From Candidatus Pullichristensenella stercoripullorum (GTDB taxonomy: Bacteria > Bacillota > Clostridia > Christensenellales > Aristaeellaceae), in assembly GCA_018712885.1 (NCBI GenBank), contig DVGE01000316.1, forward strand, positions 1 to 10,435: 10,435 nt of DNA. The letters run 5' to 3'. Made by a program: the position numbers and the translations under genes. The notes below the pieces were generated by a model. It was not told where the DNA came from, made no database searches, and saw nothing but the letters and a program-made list of their open reading frames with translations. This document shows positions 1-6,891 of this stretch, one piece after another. Position 1 is the first letter of the stretch. Each line of letters starts with the position of its first letter.

Positions 1-1
1 C

Positions 2-1585
2 TCTCTCATCCTCGCGCTGGTCGTGTGCCTCTCCTCCGTGGGCGCGCTGGCCTGCACCGCCATCTACGTCGGCTCTGACCTAACGACGGACGGCTCGACG
101 ATGTTCGCCCGTTCCGAGGACATCGCCAACAGCTACAACAAGCTCTTTTACGTCAGCCCCGCGGGCGCGAACGCCGAGGGCGAAGTCTATCAGGGCTGCT
201 ACGGCTTTACCTACACCTTCACCCACGACAGCTACAGCTACACCGCCTTCAGCGATGACAACGGCTATGGCGTGGACAATGTCTGCCCGGACTGCGGCGG
301 CACCCACAAGCACACCCCCTATCAGGCGGCCGGCACCAATGAGATGGGCGTGACCGTCAGCGCCACGGAGACCATCGGCGGCTCCGAGGCCGTGGAAGCG
401 GTCGATCCCTTCGCCGACGCCGGCATCGAGGAAGCCGAGATCGTCACCGTCGTGCTGGGCGAGGCGGCCACCGCCAAAGAGGGCGTGGAGCTGCTGCTGA
501 GCATCTACGACGAGGCGGGCTGCTGCGGCGGTTCCGGCCTGTTCATCGCCGACCAGAACGAGACCTGGTACATCGAGAACGTCACCGGCCATCAGTACAT
601 CGCCCTGAAGCTGTCCAGCTCCATGGCCTTTGCCCAGCCGAACATGGCCATCATCGGCCTGATCGACCTGGACGACACCGAGAACGTCATCGCCTCGGAG
701 GGCATCATCTCCGTGGCGCAGGAAGCCGGCACCTACGTGGGCGACGCCGAGGCCAACACCATCGACTACGTGGCCTCCTACTGCGGCGGCTCCGAGGCCA
801 ACAGCCGCATGGTCAGTGCCCTTAACTACTTTAATGCCGAGACCGCGTCCGAGACGCCCGCTTCCACCGACTACACCATCTCCAACGTGGACGCCGAGGG
901 CAACATCGTGCCCATGTACACCAACATCACGCTCGATCACGCCTATACCATCGAGGACGTGGTGGGCTACTACCACATCGACGGCATTGCCTCCACCCGC
1001 AACCTCGAGACCCACATCTTCCAGATCTTCCCAGAGGACGGGGCGACCGACACCGTGGAATGGGTGGCCATGGACGACGCCGGTTACAGCGTGTTCGTGC
1101 CCTACTACCCGATGCTGACCACCGATACCTACGCCGGCTATCAGGTGAGCACGCTGCCCTCCGAGTTCACCGAGAATGACCCCGGCCTCGTGCAGCCCTC
1201 GCCGCAGCTGAGCGCCGCCGCGCCTGCCGCCACGGAGGTGTACTACCCGACGACCACCACCGTGCGCACCGAGGAAGGCCGCGAGACGGTCGAAGGCTTC
1301 TGCGTGCTGCCGGAGGATTGGGCGGATTCCATGTACTGGTCCTTGGACGCGCTGTCCAACCTGGTCCTGTCCGGCGGCGCGAGCGAGGAGCAGATCGCGG
1401 ATGTGAACGCCAAGCTCGCCGAGGCGCAGCAGGACTGCTATGACGCCTTCGCCGAGATGCAGGCCGCCGTTTCCGAGGCCGCCGACGAAGCCGCCGCGCA
1501 GGAGGCCGCCACCAGCATAAGCGCCGAGGCCGCGGCCAACGTGCACGCCGTCGCCGTCGAACTGGTCAACGGGCTGACCGCGTAA
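2..1585 (+). CDS. Secreted C69-family dipeptidase (PepD-like), 5' end missing
   Basis: This is an N-terminal nucleophile cysteine peptidase of family C69, whose members cleave dipeptides. The reading frame is open from the first complete codon, so the start codon lies before the window; the GTG at 23 sits inside the signal peptide and is not the start. The visible part of the signal peptide is hydrophobic and ends VGALA, directly followed by Cys (codon 53-55), the expected nucleophile of the CTAIYVG motif. DGSTMFARSED, typical of the family, follows. Later family-like stretches are GTNEMGVTVSATET, TWYIENVTGHQYIALK, SRMVSALNYFN and TRNLETHIFQIFP. A CPDCGGTHKH segment (284-313) could bind a metal. 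The C terminus is alanine-rich and acidic, with no membrane anchor or LPXTG. It acts outside the cytoplasm, probably in peptide scavenging or wall-peptide turnover (inference). About 527 residues are visible. It is followed by a terminator, so it is separate from the sugar operon. Confidence 0.88.
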   Translation, partial: SLILALVVCLSSVGALACTAIYVGSDLTTDGSTMFARSEDIANSYNKLFYVSPAGANAEGEVYQGCYGFTYTFTHDSYSYTAFSDDNGYGVDNVCPDCGGTHKHTPYQAAGTNEMGVTVSATETIGGSEAVEAVDPFADAGIEEAEIVTVVLGEAATAKEGVELLLSIYDEAGCCGGSGLFIADQNETWYIENVTGHQYIALKLSSSMAFAQPNMAIIGLIDLDDTENVIASEGIISVAQEAGTYVGDAEANTIDYVASYCGGSEANSRMVSALNYFNAETASETPASTDYTISNVDAEGNIVPMYTNITLDHAYTIEDVVGYYHIDGIASTRNLETHIFQIFPEDGATDTVEWVAMDDAGYSVFVPYYPMLTTDTYAGYQVSTLPSEFTENDPGLVQPSPQLSAAAPAATEVYYPTTTTVRTEEGRETVEGFCVLPEDWADSMYWSLDALSNLVLSGGASEEQIADVNAKLAEAQQDCYDAFAEMQAAVSEAADEAAAQEAATSISAEAAANVHAVAVELVNGLTA

Positions 1586-1601
1586 GGAACGGGAAATGCA
1601 A

Positions 1602-1630
1602 GGGTCGCCGCGTCTGCGGCGGCCCATTTT
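1602..1630 (+). terminator. Hairpin terminator after the C69 peptidase
   Basis: A 10-bp stem with one G:U pair joins GGGTCGCCGC (1602-1611) to GCGGCGGCCC (1616-1625) around a GTCT loop, followed by ATTTT. The short T-run makes it a modest intrinsic terminator, but it starts 16 bases after the peptidase stop codon and lies before the next promoter, which fits that role. Confidence 0.7.
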
Positions 1631-1643
1631 GACGCCTATTTGA

Positions 1644-1655
1644 GAAAGCGCTTTC
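1644..1655. promoter_or_regulatory. LacI/CcpA-type operator palindrome
   Basis: GAAAGCGCTTTC is a perfect 12-bp palindrome with a central CG, the hallmark of LacI-family operators; it also matches the core of the CcpA cre consensus (TGWAARCGYTWNCA), apart from the two outermost bases. It ends 11 bases before the -35 box, with its centre near -53. The LacI-family regulator encoded by the last gene of this operon is the obvious candidate ligand, with a CcpA-like protein as the alternative. The assignment is by motif only. Confidence 0.75.
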
Positions 1656-1666
1656 GTTTATTTTCG

Positions 1667-1695
1667 TTGACTTTACCGGCGCAGGCCTTGATAAT
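1667..1695 (+). promoter_or_regulatory. Sigma-A promoter of the maltodextrin operon
   Basis: TTGACT (1667-1672) and GATAAT (1690-1695) are each one base from consensus and are separated by the ideal 17 bases, with an AT-rich stretch upstream. Transcription should begin near 1702, giving a leader of about 43 bases before the binding-protein start codon. Confidence 0.8.
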
Positions 1696-1744
1696 ATAGG
1701 TAAGAGCCGGCTTACATGACGAAAACGAAACGGAGGTATGGAGC

Positions 1745-2911
1745 ATGAAGAAAGTGCTGTGCGCGCTGCTGGCGCTGGCGCTGCTGGGGAGCGCGGCGCT
1801 GGCGGAAGAGATCTCGCTGAAGGTCTGGGGCAGCCAGGAGGATCAGGAATTGCTCGCCGAGCTGTGCGAAGCCTTCGCCGCGGAACACCCGGAAAACGAG
1901 TGGACGTTCACCTACGGCGTGGTCGGTGAAGCGGACGCCAAGACGCGCTATCTCGAAGACCCTGCCGCTGCCGCGGACGTGTTTTCCTACCCGGACGACC
2001 AGATCATCGACCTCGTCAACGCCGACGCGCTCTATGAGGTGACGCGCGATCTGGACGCGATCGTCGCCGCCAACACGCCCGGTTCCATCCAAGCCGCCTC
2101 GGTCAACGGCGTACTCTACGGCTACCCGATGACCGCCGACAACGGCTATTTCCTCTACTACGACAAGTCCGTACTCACCGAGGAGGACGTGCAGACACTG
2201 GACGGCATCCTCGCCGCCGCCAACGCCGCCGGCAAGCAGGTGCAGATGGACATCTCCAACGGCTGGTATCTGGCGAGCTTCTTCCTTGGCAATGGCTGCA
2301 CGCTGGGGCTGGACGAAGACGGCAGGCAGGTGTGCGACTTCAACAGCCCCGCGGGGCTGGCCGCCGCCGAAGCTGTGCGCGCCTTCTGCAACGACCCGGC
2401 CTTCACGCCCGGCGACGACAGCTTCCTGATGGGCGCCATCGGCGACAGCGTCTGCGCCGGGGTCAGCGGCACGTGGTGCGCCGAGGCCATTTCCGAAAAG
2501 CTGGGCGAGAACTACGGCGCCTGCAAGCTGCCCACCTTCACCGTGGACGGGGAACAGGTGCAGATGGGTTCCTTCCTCGGCTGCAAGATCCTCGGCGTGA
2601 ACACGCAGACGGCCCACCCCGTGGAGGCGATGATGTTGGCCGAATACCTGACCAGCGAGGAGGCGCAGGTGCGGCGCTTTGAAGTGCGCGGCTACGGGCC
2701 TTCCAACATCGCCGCCGCTTCCTCCGAAGCCGTGGCCGCCGACCCGGCGCTCTCGGCGCTGGCGGCGCAGAGCGCCTACGCCATCAGCCAACAGGTGCTG
2801 GCCGGTTTCTGGACGCCCGCGGAGGCGCTGGGCGCGGAATTTGAGGCCCACTCGACCGCCGACCTGCAGGGCCTGCTCGACCAGTTCGTGGCACAGGCGA
2901 CAGAGGGCTGA
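1745..2911 (+). CDS. Maltodextrin ABC transporter, solute-binding protein (MalE/MdxE-like)
   Basis: This extracellular solute-binding protein of family 1 should capture malto-oligosaccharides and deliver them to the permeases encoded next to it. The 388-residue length is normal for the MalE family. A signal peptide covers residues 1-20 (MKK, a hydrophobic core, then SAALA before EE), so cleavage is by signal peptidase I; there is no lipobox cysteine. The mature start (EISLKVWGSQED) is the usual first strand, and GVLYGYPMTADNGYFLYYDKS is the typical hinge-proximal segment that follows VNG in sugar-binding proteins. The start at 1745 is chosen because GGAGG (1732-1736) lies 8 bases upstream; the ATG at 1738 is too close to it and out of frame. 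Substrate identity is inferred from the adjoining GH13 enzyme and MdxFG-type permeases. The sequence alone would also allow another oligosaccharide. Confidence 0.88.
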   Translation: MKKVLCALLALALLGSAALAEEISLKVWGSQEDQELLAELCEAFAAEHPENEWTFTYGVVGEADAKTRYLEDPAAAADVFSYPDDQIIDLVNADALYEVTRDLDAIVAANTPGSIQAASVNGVLYGYPMTADNGYFLYYDKSVLTEEDVQTLDGILAAANAAGKQVQMDISNGWYLASFFLGNGCTLGLDEDGRQVCDFNSPAGLAAAEAVRAFCNDPAFTPGDDSFLMGAIGDSVCAGVSGTWCAEAISEKLGENYGACKLPTFTVDGEQVQMGSFLGCKILGVNTQTAHPVEAMMLAEYLTSEEAQVRRFEVRGYGPSNIAAASSEAVAADPALSALAAQSAYAISQQVLAGFWTPAEALGAEFEAHSTADLQGLLDQFVAQATEG

Positions 2912-2920
2912 GGACAGGCA

Positions 2921-2948
2921 GGGGGCTGCTGCGGGCGCGGCGGCCCCC
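2921..2948 (+). promoter_or_regulatory. Stable intergenic hairpin between binding protein and permease genes
   Basis: GGGGGCTGCTGC (2921-2932) pairs with GCGGCGGCCCCC (2937-2948) through 12 pairs, two of them G:U, around a GGGC loop. No T-run follows, so it is not a standard terminator. It starts 10 bases after the binding-protein stop codon. A plausible role is protecting the upstream mRNA from 3' decay, or partial attenuation, so that binding protein exceeds permease, as known for malE-malF in E. coli. Confidence 0.65.
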
Positions 2949-2973
2949 TCTGCGCGCAAAAGGGGGGCGCGAT

Positions 2974-4326
2974 ATGCAAAAAGCGAAGCAGTGTTTGCTG
3001 CGCAGGCTGCGGGAAGCCGACGCTTCCGCGCGCCTTTCCTGCGCGGTGATGGGGCTGGGCTGCCTGCGCCACGGTCAGGTGGCCAAGGGCCTTTTGTACC
3101 TCGCCGCCGAAGGGCTGTTCATCGCCTATATGGCCTGCTTCGGGGGCAGATACCTCGCCAAATTCGGCACGCTGGGCGACACGGCGCAGGCACGGGTGTG
3201 GAGCGAGGAATTGCAGATCTATCAGCGCATCCCAGGCGACAACTCCATGCTCATTCTCTTATACAGCGTATTGAGCATTGCGCTGTGCGTGCTGTTTGTG
3301 GTAATATGGAGAATGAATCTGCTGAGCGCCTGCCGCGCCTGCGAGCGGGCGCGCGCCGGGGAAAAGCAGCCCTCCCTGCGCGTGGAGGCGCGCGCGCTGC
3401 TGGACGAGCGCTTTCACGTAACGCTGCTCTCCGCGCCGATGGTCTCGCTTTTGCTGTTTACGGTGCTGCCCATCGTCTTCATGGTGCTGATCGCCTTCAC
3501 CAACTTCGACGCCGATCATCAGCCGCCGGGCAGTCTGTTCACCTGGACGGGGATGACCAACGTCACCGACGTGTTCCTCGGCAACGCGGTAAAGACGCGC
3601 ACGTTCTTCGGCATCTTCGGCTGGACGATGGTGTGGGCGGTGCTGGCGACGTTCACCAACTACATCTTCGGGCTGTTGCTGGCCGTCGTCATCAACAACA
3701 AGCTGGTGAAGGCGAAAAAGACCTGGCGGACGCTGTTTATCATCCCGGTGGCCATCCCGCAGTTTGTCAGCCTGCTGCTCATCTCGCGGGCGCTGGAGCC
3801 TTCGGGGGCCATCAACGTGGCGCTGATGGAGCTGGGATGGATCGACGCGCCGCTGCCGTTTTTGCTGGACGAGCGTCTGGCGCGCATGGCGGTGGTGGTC
3901 ATCAACATGTGGATCGGCATCCCCTACACGATGATGACCTTTTCCGGGGTGCTGATGAACATCCCCTCTGAACTCTACGAGAGCGCGGAGATGGACGGCG
4001 CCGGGCCTGTGCGCAGGTTTTTCAGCATCACGCTGCCCTACATGGTGTTCGTCACCACGCCGCAGACCATCACCACGTTCGTGGCCAACATCAACAACTT
4101 CAACGTCATCTACCTGCTGACCGCAGGCGGGCCGTTTTCGCTGGACTACTATCAGGCGGGCAAGACCGACCTGCTGGTGACGTGGCTCTACAAGTTGACC
4201 GTGGATCATCACGATTACGCGCTGGCTTCGACCATCGGCATCTTCATCTTCATGCTGGTGTCGCTATGCTCTCTGGCGGTGTACAACCGCTCCCGCGCCG
4301 TGCGAAAGGAGGATATGTTCCAGTGA
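2974..4326 (+). CDS. Maltodextrin ABC transporter permease, MalF/MdxF type
   Basis: This is one of the two membrane subunits of the sugar importer. The 450 residues begin with an N-terminal extension containing MGLGCLRHGQVAKGLLYLA and two membrane segments (about residues 26-56 and 91-114). This arrangement is common in the Firmicutes MdxF/GanP subfamily and corresponds to the additional membrane segments in MalF. The core permease domain starts near residue 149. The cytoplasmic EAA loop, which docks the ATPase, is ELYESAEMDGAG at residues 333-344, followed by the expected F-x-I-TLP. The C terminus (LTAGGPF, AGKTDLLVTWLYKLT, KEDMFQ) also fits MdxF. The ATG has an AGGGGGG ribosome binding site at 2961-2967. 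Its stop codon overlaps the GTG start of the next permease, indicating translational coupling. No ATPase gene accompanies it. Confidence 0.9.
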   Translation: MQKAKQCLLRRLREADASARLSCAVMGLGCLRHGQVAKGLLYLAAEGLFIAYMACFGGRYLAKFGTLGDTAQARVWSEELQIYQRIPGDNSMLILLYSVLSIALCVLFVVIWRMNLLSACRACERARAGEKQPSLRVEARALLDERFHVTLLSAPMVSLLLFTVLPIVFMVLIAFTNFDADHQPPGSLFTWTGMTNVTDVFLGNAVKTRTFFGIFGWTMVWAVLATFTNYIFGLLLAVVINNKLVKAKKTWRTLFIIPVAIPQFVSLLLISRALEPSGAINVALMELGWIDAPLPFLLDERLARMAVVVINMWIGIPYTMMTFSGVLMNIPSELYESAEMDGAGPVRRFFSITLPYMVFVTTPQTITTFVANINNFNVIYLLTAGGPFSLDYYQAGKTDLLVTWLYKLTVDHHDYALASTIGIFIFMLVSLCSLAVYNRSRAVRKEDMFQ

Positions 4327-5174
4327 AGATGGCATCGGGCCGCAGGCGGCGGCTATCCTTCCTGTTGCACGCGCTGCTGGCAGCGCTGGCGCTTTTGTGG
4401 ATGATCCCGGTGTTCTGGCTGCTGCTTTCCTCCTTCCGCGCCGAGCCGGGGGCGTACACACCCTATCTGTGGCCGAAGGGGTTCACGCTGGACAACTACG
4501 CGCGCCTGTTCACCGACACGCGGCTGTTCAACTTTCCGCGCTGGTTCGGCAACACGCTGCTGGTGGCCGTGTGCAGCTGCCTGATCACCACGGTGTTGAC
4601 GCTGATGGTGGCCTATGTGTATTCGCGGCTGCGCTTCAAAAGCCGGCGGGCGCTGATGAACGCCTCCCTGGTGCTGGGCATGTTTCCCGGGTTCATGAGC
4701 ATGATCGCCATCTACCACTTTCTCAAGGCGGTGGGGCTGGATCAGACGCTGCTGGCGCTCATCCTCGTCTACTCGGGCGGAGCGGCGCTCAACTACCACA
4801 TCGCCAAGGGCTTCTTTGACACCATTCCCAAGGCGCTGGACGAGGCCGCGACGCTGGACGGGGCCAGCAAGAGCGTCATCTTCTGGCGCATCATACTGCC
4901 AAACGCCCGGCCCATCGTGGTCAACACGGCCATCAACGCCTTCATCGCCCCGTGGTGCGACTTTATCTTCGTATCTGTCATCATGAAGGACAATTACGAC
5001 AACTACACCGTGGCCAAGGGGCTTTATACCATGGTGGACAAGGCCAATATCTACGATTGGTACACGGCCTTCTGCGCCGCCGCCGTACTCATCGCCGTGC
5101 CCATCGTGCTTTTGTTCATCCGCTTGCAGAGTTTTTATGTGTCCGGGGTCACCTCGGGCTCCGTGAAAGGATAG
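4323..5174 (+). CDS. Maltodextrin ABC transporter permease, MalG/MdxG type
   Basis: This second membrane subunit pairs with the MalF-type permease. From GTG 4323 it has 283 residues, the normal size for MalG/MdxG. The start is chosen because AAAGGAGG (4305-4312) is 10 bases upstream and the GTG overlaps the preceding TGA (GTGA); ATG 4329 in the same frame is a weaker alternative, and the open frame further upstream lies within the malF-like gene. A basic N terminus (GRRRR) precedes the first membrane helix. The EAA loop is textbook: DEAATLDGAS around residues 173-182, followed by FWRIILPNARPIV. The segment APWCDFIFVSVIM and the C-terminal QSFYVSGVTSGSVKG tail are typical of MalG-family subunits. 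The amylase gene follows after 5 bases. Confidence 0.92.
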   Translation: MKMASGRRRRLSFLLHALLAALALLWMIPVFWLLLSSFRAEPGAYTPYLWPKGFTLDNYARLFTDTRLFNFPRWFGNTLLVAVCSCLITTVLTLMVAYVYSRLRFKSRRALMNASLVLGMFPGFMSMIAIYHFLKAVGLDQTLLALILVYSGGAALNYHIAKGFFDTIPKALDEAATLDGASKSVIFWRIILPNARPIVVNTAINAFIAPWCDFIFVSVIMKDNYDNYTVAKGLYTMVDKANIYDWYTAFCAAAVLIAVPIVLLFIRLQSFYVSGVTSGSVKG

Positions 5175-5179
5175 TGCTT

Positions 5180-6886
5180 ATGGAATTTGCCGCCGTTTAC
5201 CACCGCCCCCGCAGTGAGTTCGCCCACGCCGTGGAGGAAGGGCGCTTCGTGTTCCGCCTGCGCGCCGCGCACGGCATGCTCAAGGGCTGCGCGCTCCACT
5301 ACACCGACCGCGCCCCGCTCGACCCGGGCGTGTCCTTTGCCCGCCTGCCCATGGCGCGCGTGCGCGCCGACGCCTACGGCGACTGGTACGAGGCGGAACT
5401 GCGCACGGAGCTAAAGCGCGTGGGCTACTGCTTTGAACTGGAGGCGGAAGACGGCATTTGGTACTACTACGGTGACTGCTTCGAGCGCCAACTGCCGCGG
5501 CAGCGCTACGAGTGCTTCCAGTTTCCCTACGACCACCGCGCCGACCGGCTGGAAGTGCCCGCGTGGGCGGCGGACGCCGTAGTGTACAACATCTTCCCGG
5601 ACAGCTTCGCCTCCGGGCGGGCGGCCATTTGCGGCGAGGGGACGGAGAAGCCCTGGAACGGGGAAATGTGCGCCTCGCGGCTGGGCGGCACGGTGGAGGG
5701 CGTGCGCCTCAACCTCGGCTATATACGCGATCTGGGGTGCAACTGCGTCTATCTCAACCCCGTGTTCGCCGCCGATTCCTATCACAAATACGACCTGCTG
5801 GACTACTTCCACGTCGATCCCTGCATGGGCACGGACGCGCAGTTCCGCGCGCTGGTGGACGAGGCGCACGGCATGGGCCTGCGCGTCATCATCGACGGCG
5901 TGTTCAACCACACCAGTTGGCGCCACCCCTTCTTTCAGGATGTGCTGCGGCGCGGCAAGGCTTCGCCGTTCTGGCGGTACTACTATGCCCTGCCGGAGGA
6001 CGTGCGCTTCCCCGCGAAGGGCGAGGCGCCGGGCTACGCCTGTTTTTCCTACGTGCCGCAGATGCCCAAGACCGACACCGCCTATCCCCCGCTGCGCGAC
6101 TATTTCTGCGCCGTCGGCGCGCACTGGGTGCGCGAATACGACGTAGACGGCTGGCGGCTGGACGTGGCCAACGAGGTGGACGACGGCTTTTTGCGCGCCT
6201 TCCGGCGGGCGGTGAAGGGCGCGAAGCGGGACGCCATCATCATCGGCGAGGTGTGGGAGAACGCCAGCCACTATTTGCAGGGCGACATGATGGATTCGGC
6301 GATGAACTACGACTTCCGCCGCTTCTGCCAGCGCTTTTTCGCCGAGGGCAGCATCGGCGCGGAGGACTTCGACGCGCGCGTGAGCGTGCTGTTGATGCGC
6401 TACCAGCGGCAGGCAGCCTTTGCCCAGCTCAACCTGCTCGACAGCCACGATGTGAGCCGTTTTTTCTCGCTCTGCGGCGGCGACGCGCAGCGCATGGCGC
6501 TGGCGGTGCTGTTCCAGATGACGTTCGTGGGCATGCCGAGCGTGTTCTACGGCGACGAACTGGGCATGGACGGCGTGGCGGAGCTGGAATACCGCCGGCC
6601 CATGGCCTGGGGGCGGGAACACCCGCTTACCGAAGTCTACCGCAAGATGATCGCCCTGCGCAACGCGCACGCGGCGCTGCGGCGGGGAAGTTTTGCCACG
6701 CTGCGGGCCGAGGGCGGGCTGTATTGCTACGAGCGGGCCCTGGAGGGCGAGCGCGTGGCCGTGTGCATGAATCCCGGCTCTGCGCCGCGCGCGGTGGAGC
6801 CGCTGGGCGAGGTGCTGCTCGCCGACGGCTATGCGGCGGGCACGCTGGAGGAAAAGGGCTACGCGGTATTTCTCCGCAAGGGGTGA
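5180..6886 (+). CDS. Cytoplasmic GH13 alpha-amylase, cyclomaltodextrinase/neopullulanase type (GH13_20-like)
   Basis: This glycoside hydrolase should cut imported maltodextrins, cyclodextrins or pullulan fragments inside the cell; no signal peptide is present. The 568 residues start with a CBM34-like domain (AAVYHRPRSEFA, about residues 5-120), typical of the dimeric GH13_20 enzymes. The catalytic barrel then carries the family motifs: DGVFNH (239-244), MPKTD (295-299, where GH13_20 enzymes usually have MPKLN), GWRLDVANE with nucleophile D328, GEVWE with acid/base E357, and LLDSHD with D424. The catalytic triad is therefore intact. An all-beta C-terminal domain ends at VFLRKG. The start is ATG 5180, with AAAGGA 8 bases before it; the frame is open further upstream but only inside the permease gene. 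Cyclomaltodextrinase, neopullulanase and maltogenic amylase cannot be told apart from sequence. Confidence 0.9.
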   Translation: MEFAAVYHRPRSEFAHAVEEGRFVFRLRAAHGMLKGCALHYTDRAPLDPGVSFARLPMARVRADAYGDWYEAELRTELKRVGYCFELEAEDGIWYYYGDCFERQLPRQRYECFQFPYDHRADRLEVPAWAADAVVYNIFPDSFASGRAAICGEGTEKPWNGEMCASRLGGTVEGVRLNLGYIRDLGCNCVYLNPVFAADSYHKYDLLDYFHVDPCMGTDAQFRALVDEAHGMGLRVIIDGVFNHTSWRHPFFQDVLRRGKASPFWRYYYALPEDVRFPAKGEAPGYACFSYVPQMPKTDTAYPPLRDYFCAVGAHWVREYDVDGWRLDVANEVDDGFLRAFRRAVKGAKRDAIIIGEVWENASHYLQGDMMDSAMNYDFRRFCQRFFAEGSIGAEDFDARVSVLLMRYQRQAAFAQLNLLDSHDVSRFFSLCGGDAQRMALAVLFQMTFVGMPSVFYGDELGMDGVAELEYRRPMAWGREHPLTEVYRKMIALRNAHAALRRGSFATLRAEGGLYCYERALEGERVAVCMNPGSAPRAVEPLGEVLLADGYAAGTLEEKGYAVFLRKG

Positions 6887-6891
6887 GGGAC

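Noticed and set aside
80..1627. Very long open frame on the - strand opposite the C69 peptidase
   Set aside because: It is a compositional shadow of a GC-rich gene: the product is glycine-, valine-, histidine- and arginine-rich with no recognisable domain, while the + strand frame has clear family motifs.
1712..2959. Long - strand open frame opposite the sugar-binding protein gene
   Set aside because: Same compositional effect; the product has no domain signature and the + strand frame has a signal peptide, a ribosome binding site and a family match.
2679..3971. Long + strand open frame spanning the binding protein and MalF-type genes in another frame
   Set aside because: It yields an Arg/Ala/Gly-rich product and straddles two well-supported genes and the hairpin between them.
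5512..6891. Possible amylase-regulator fusion, because the regulator's reading frame is open far upstream
   Set aside because: The upstream part is an out-of-frame shadow of the amylase gene. The helix-turn-helix starts right at ATG 6892, as in all LacI-family proteins.
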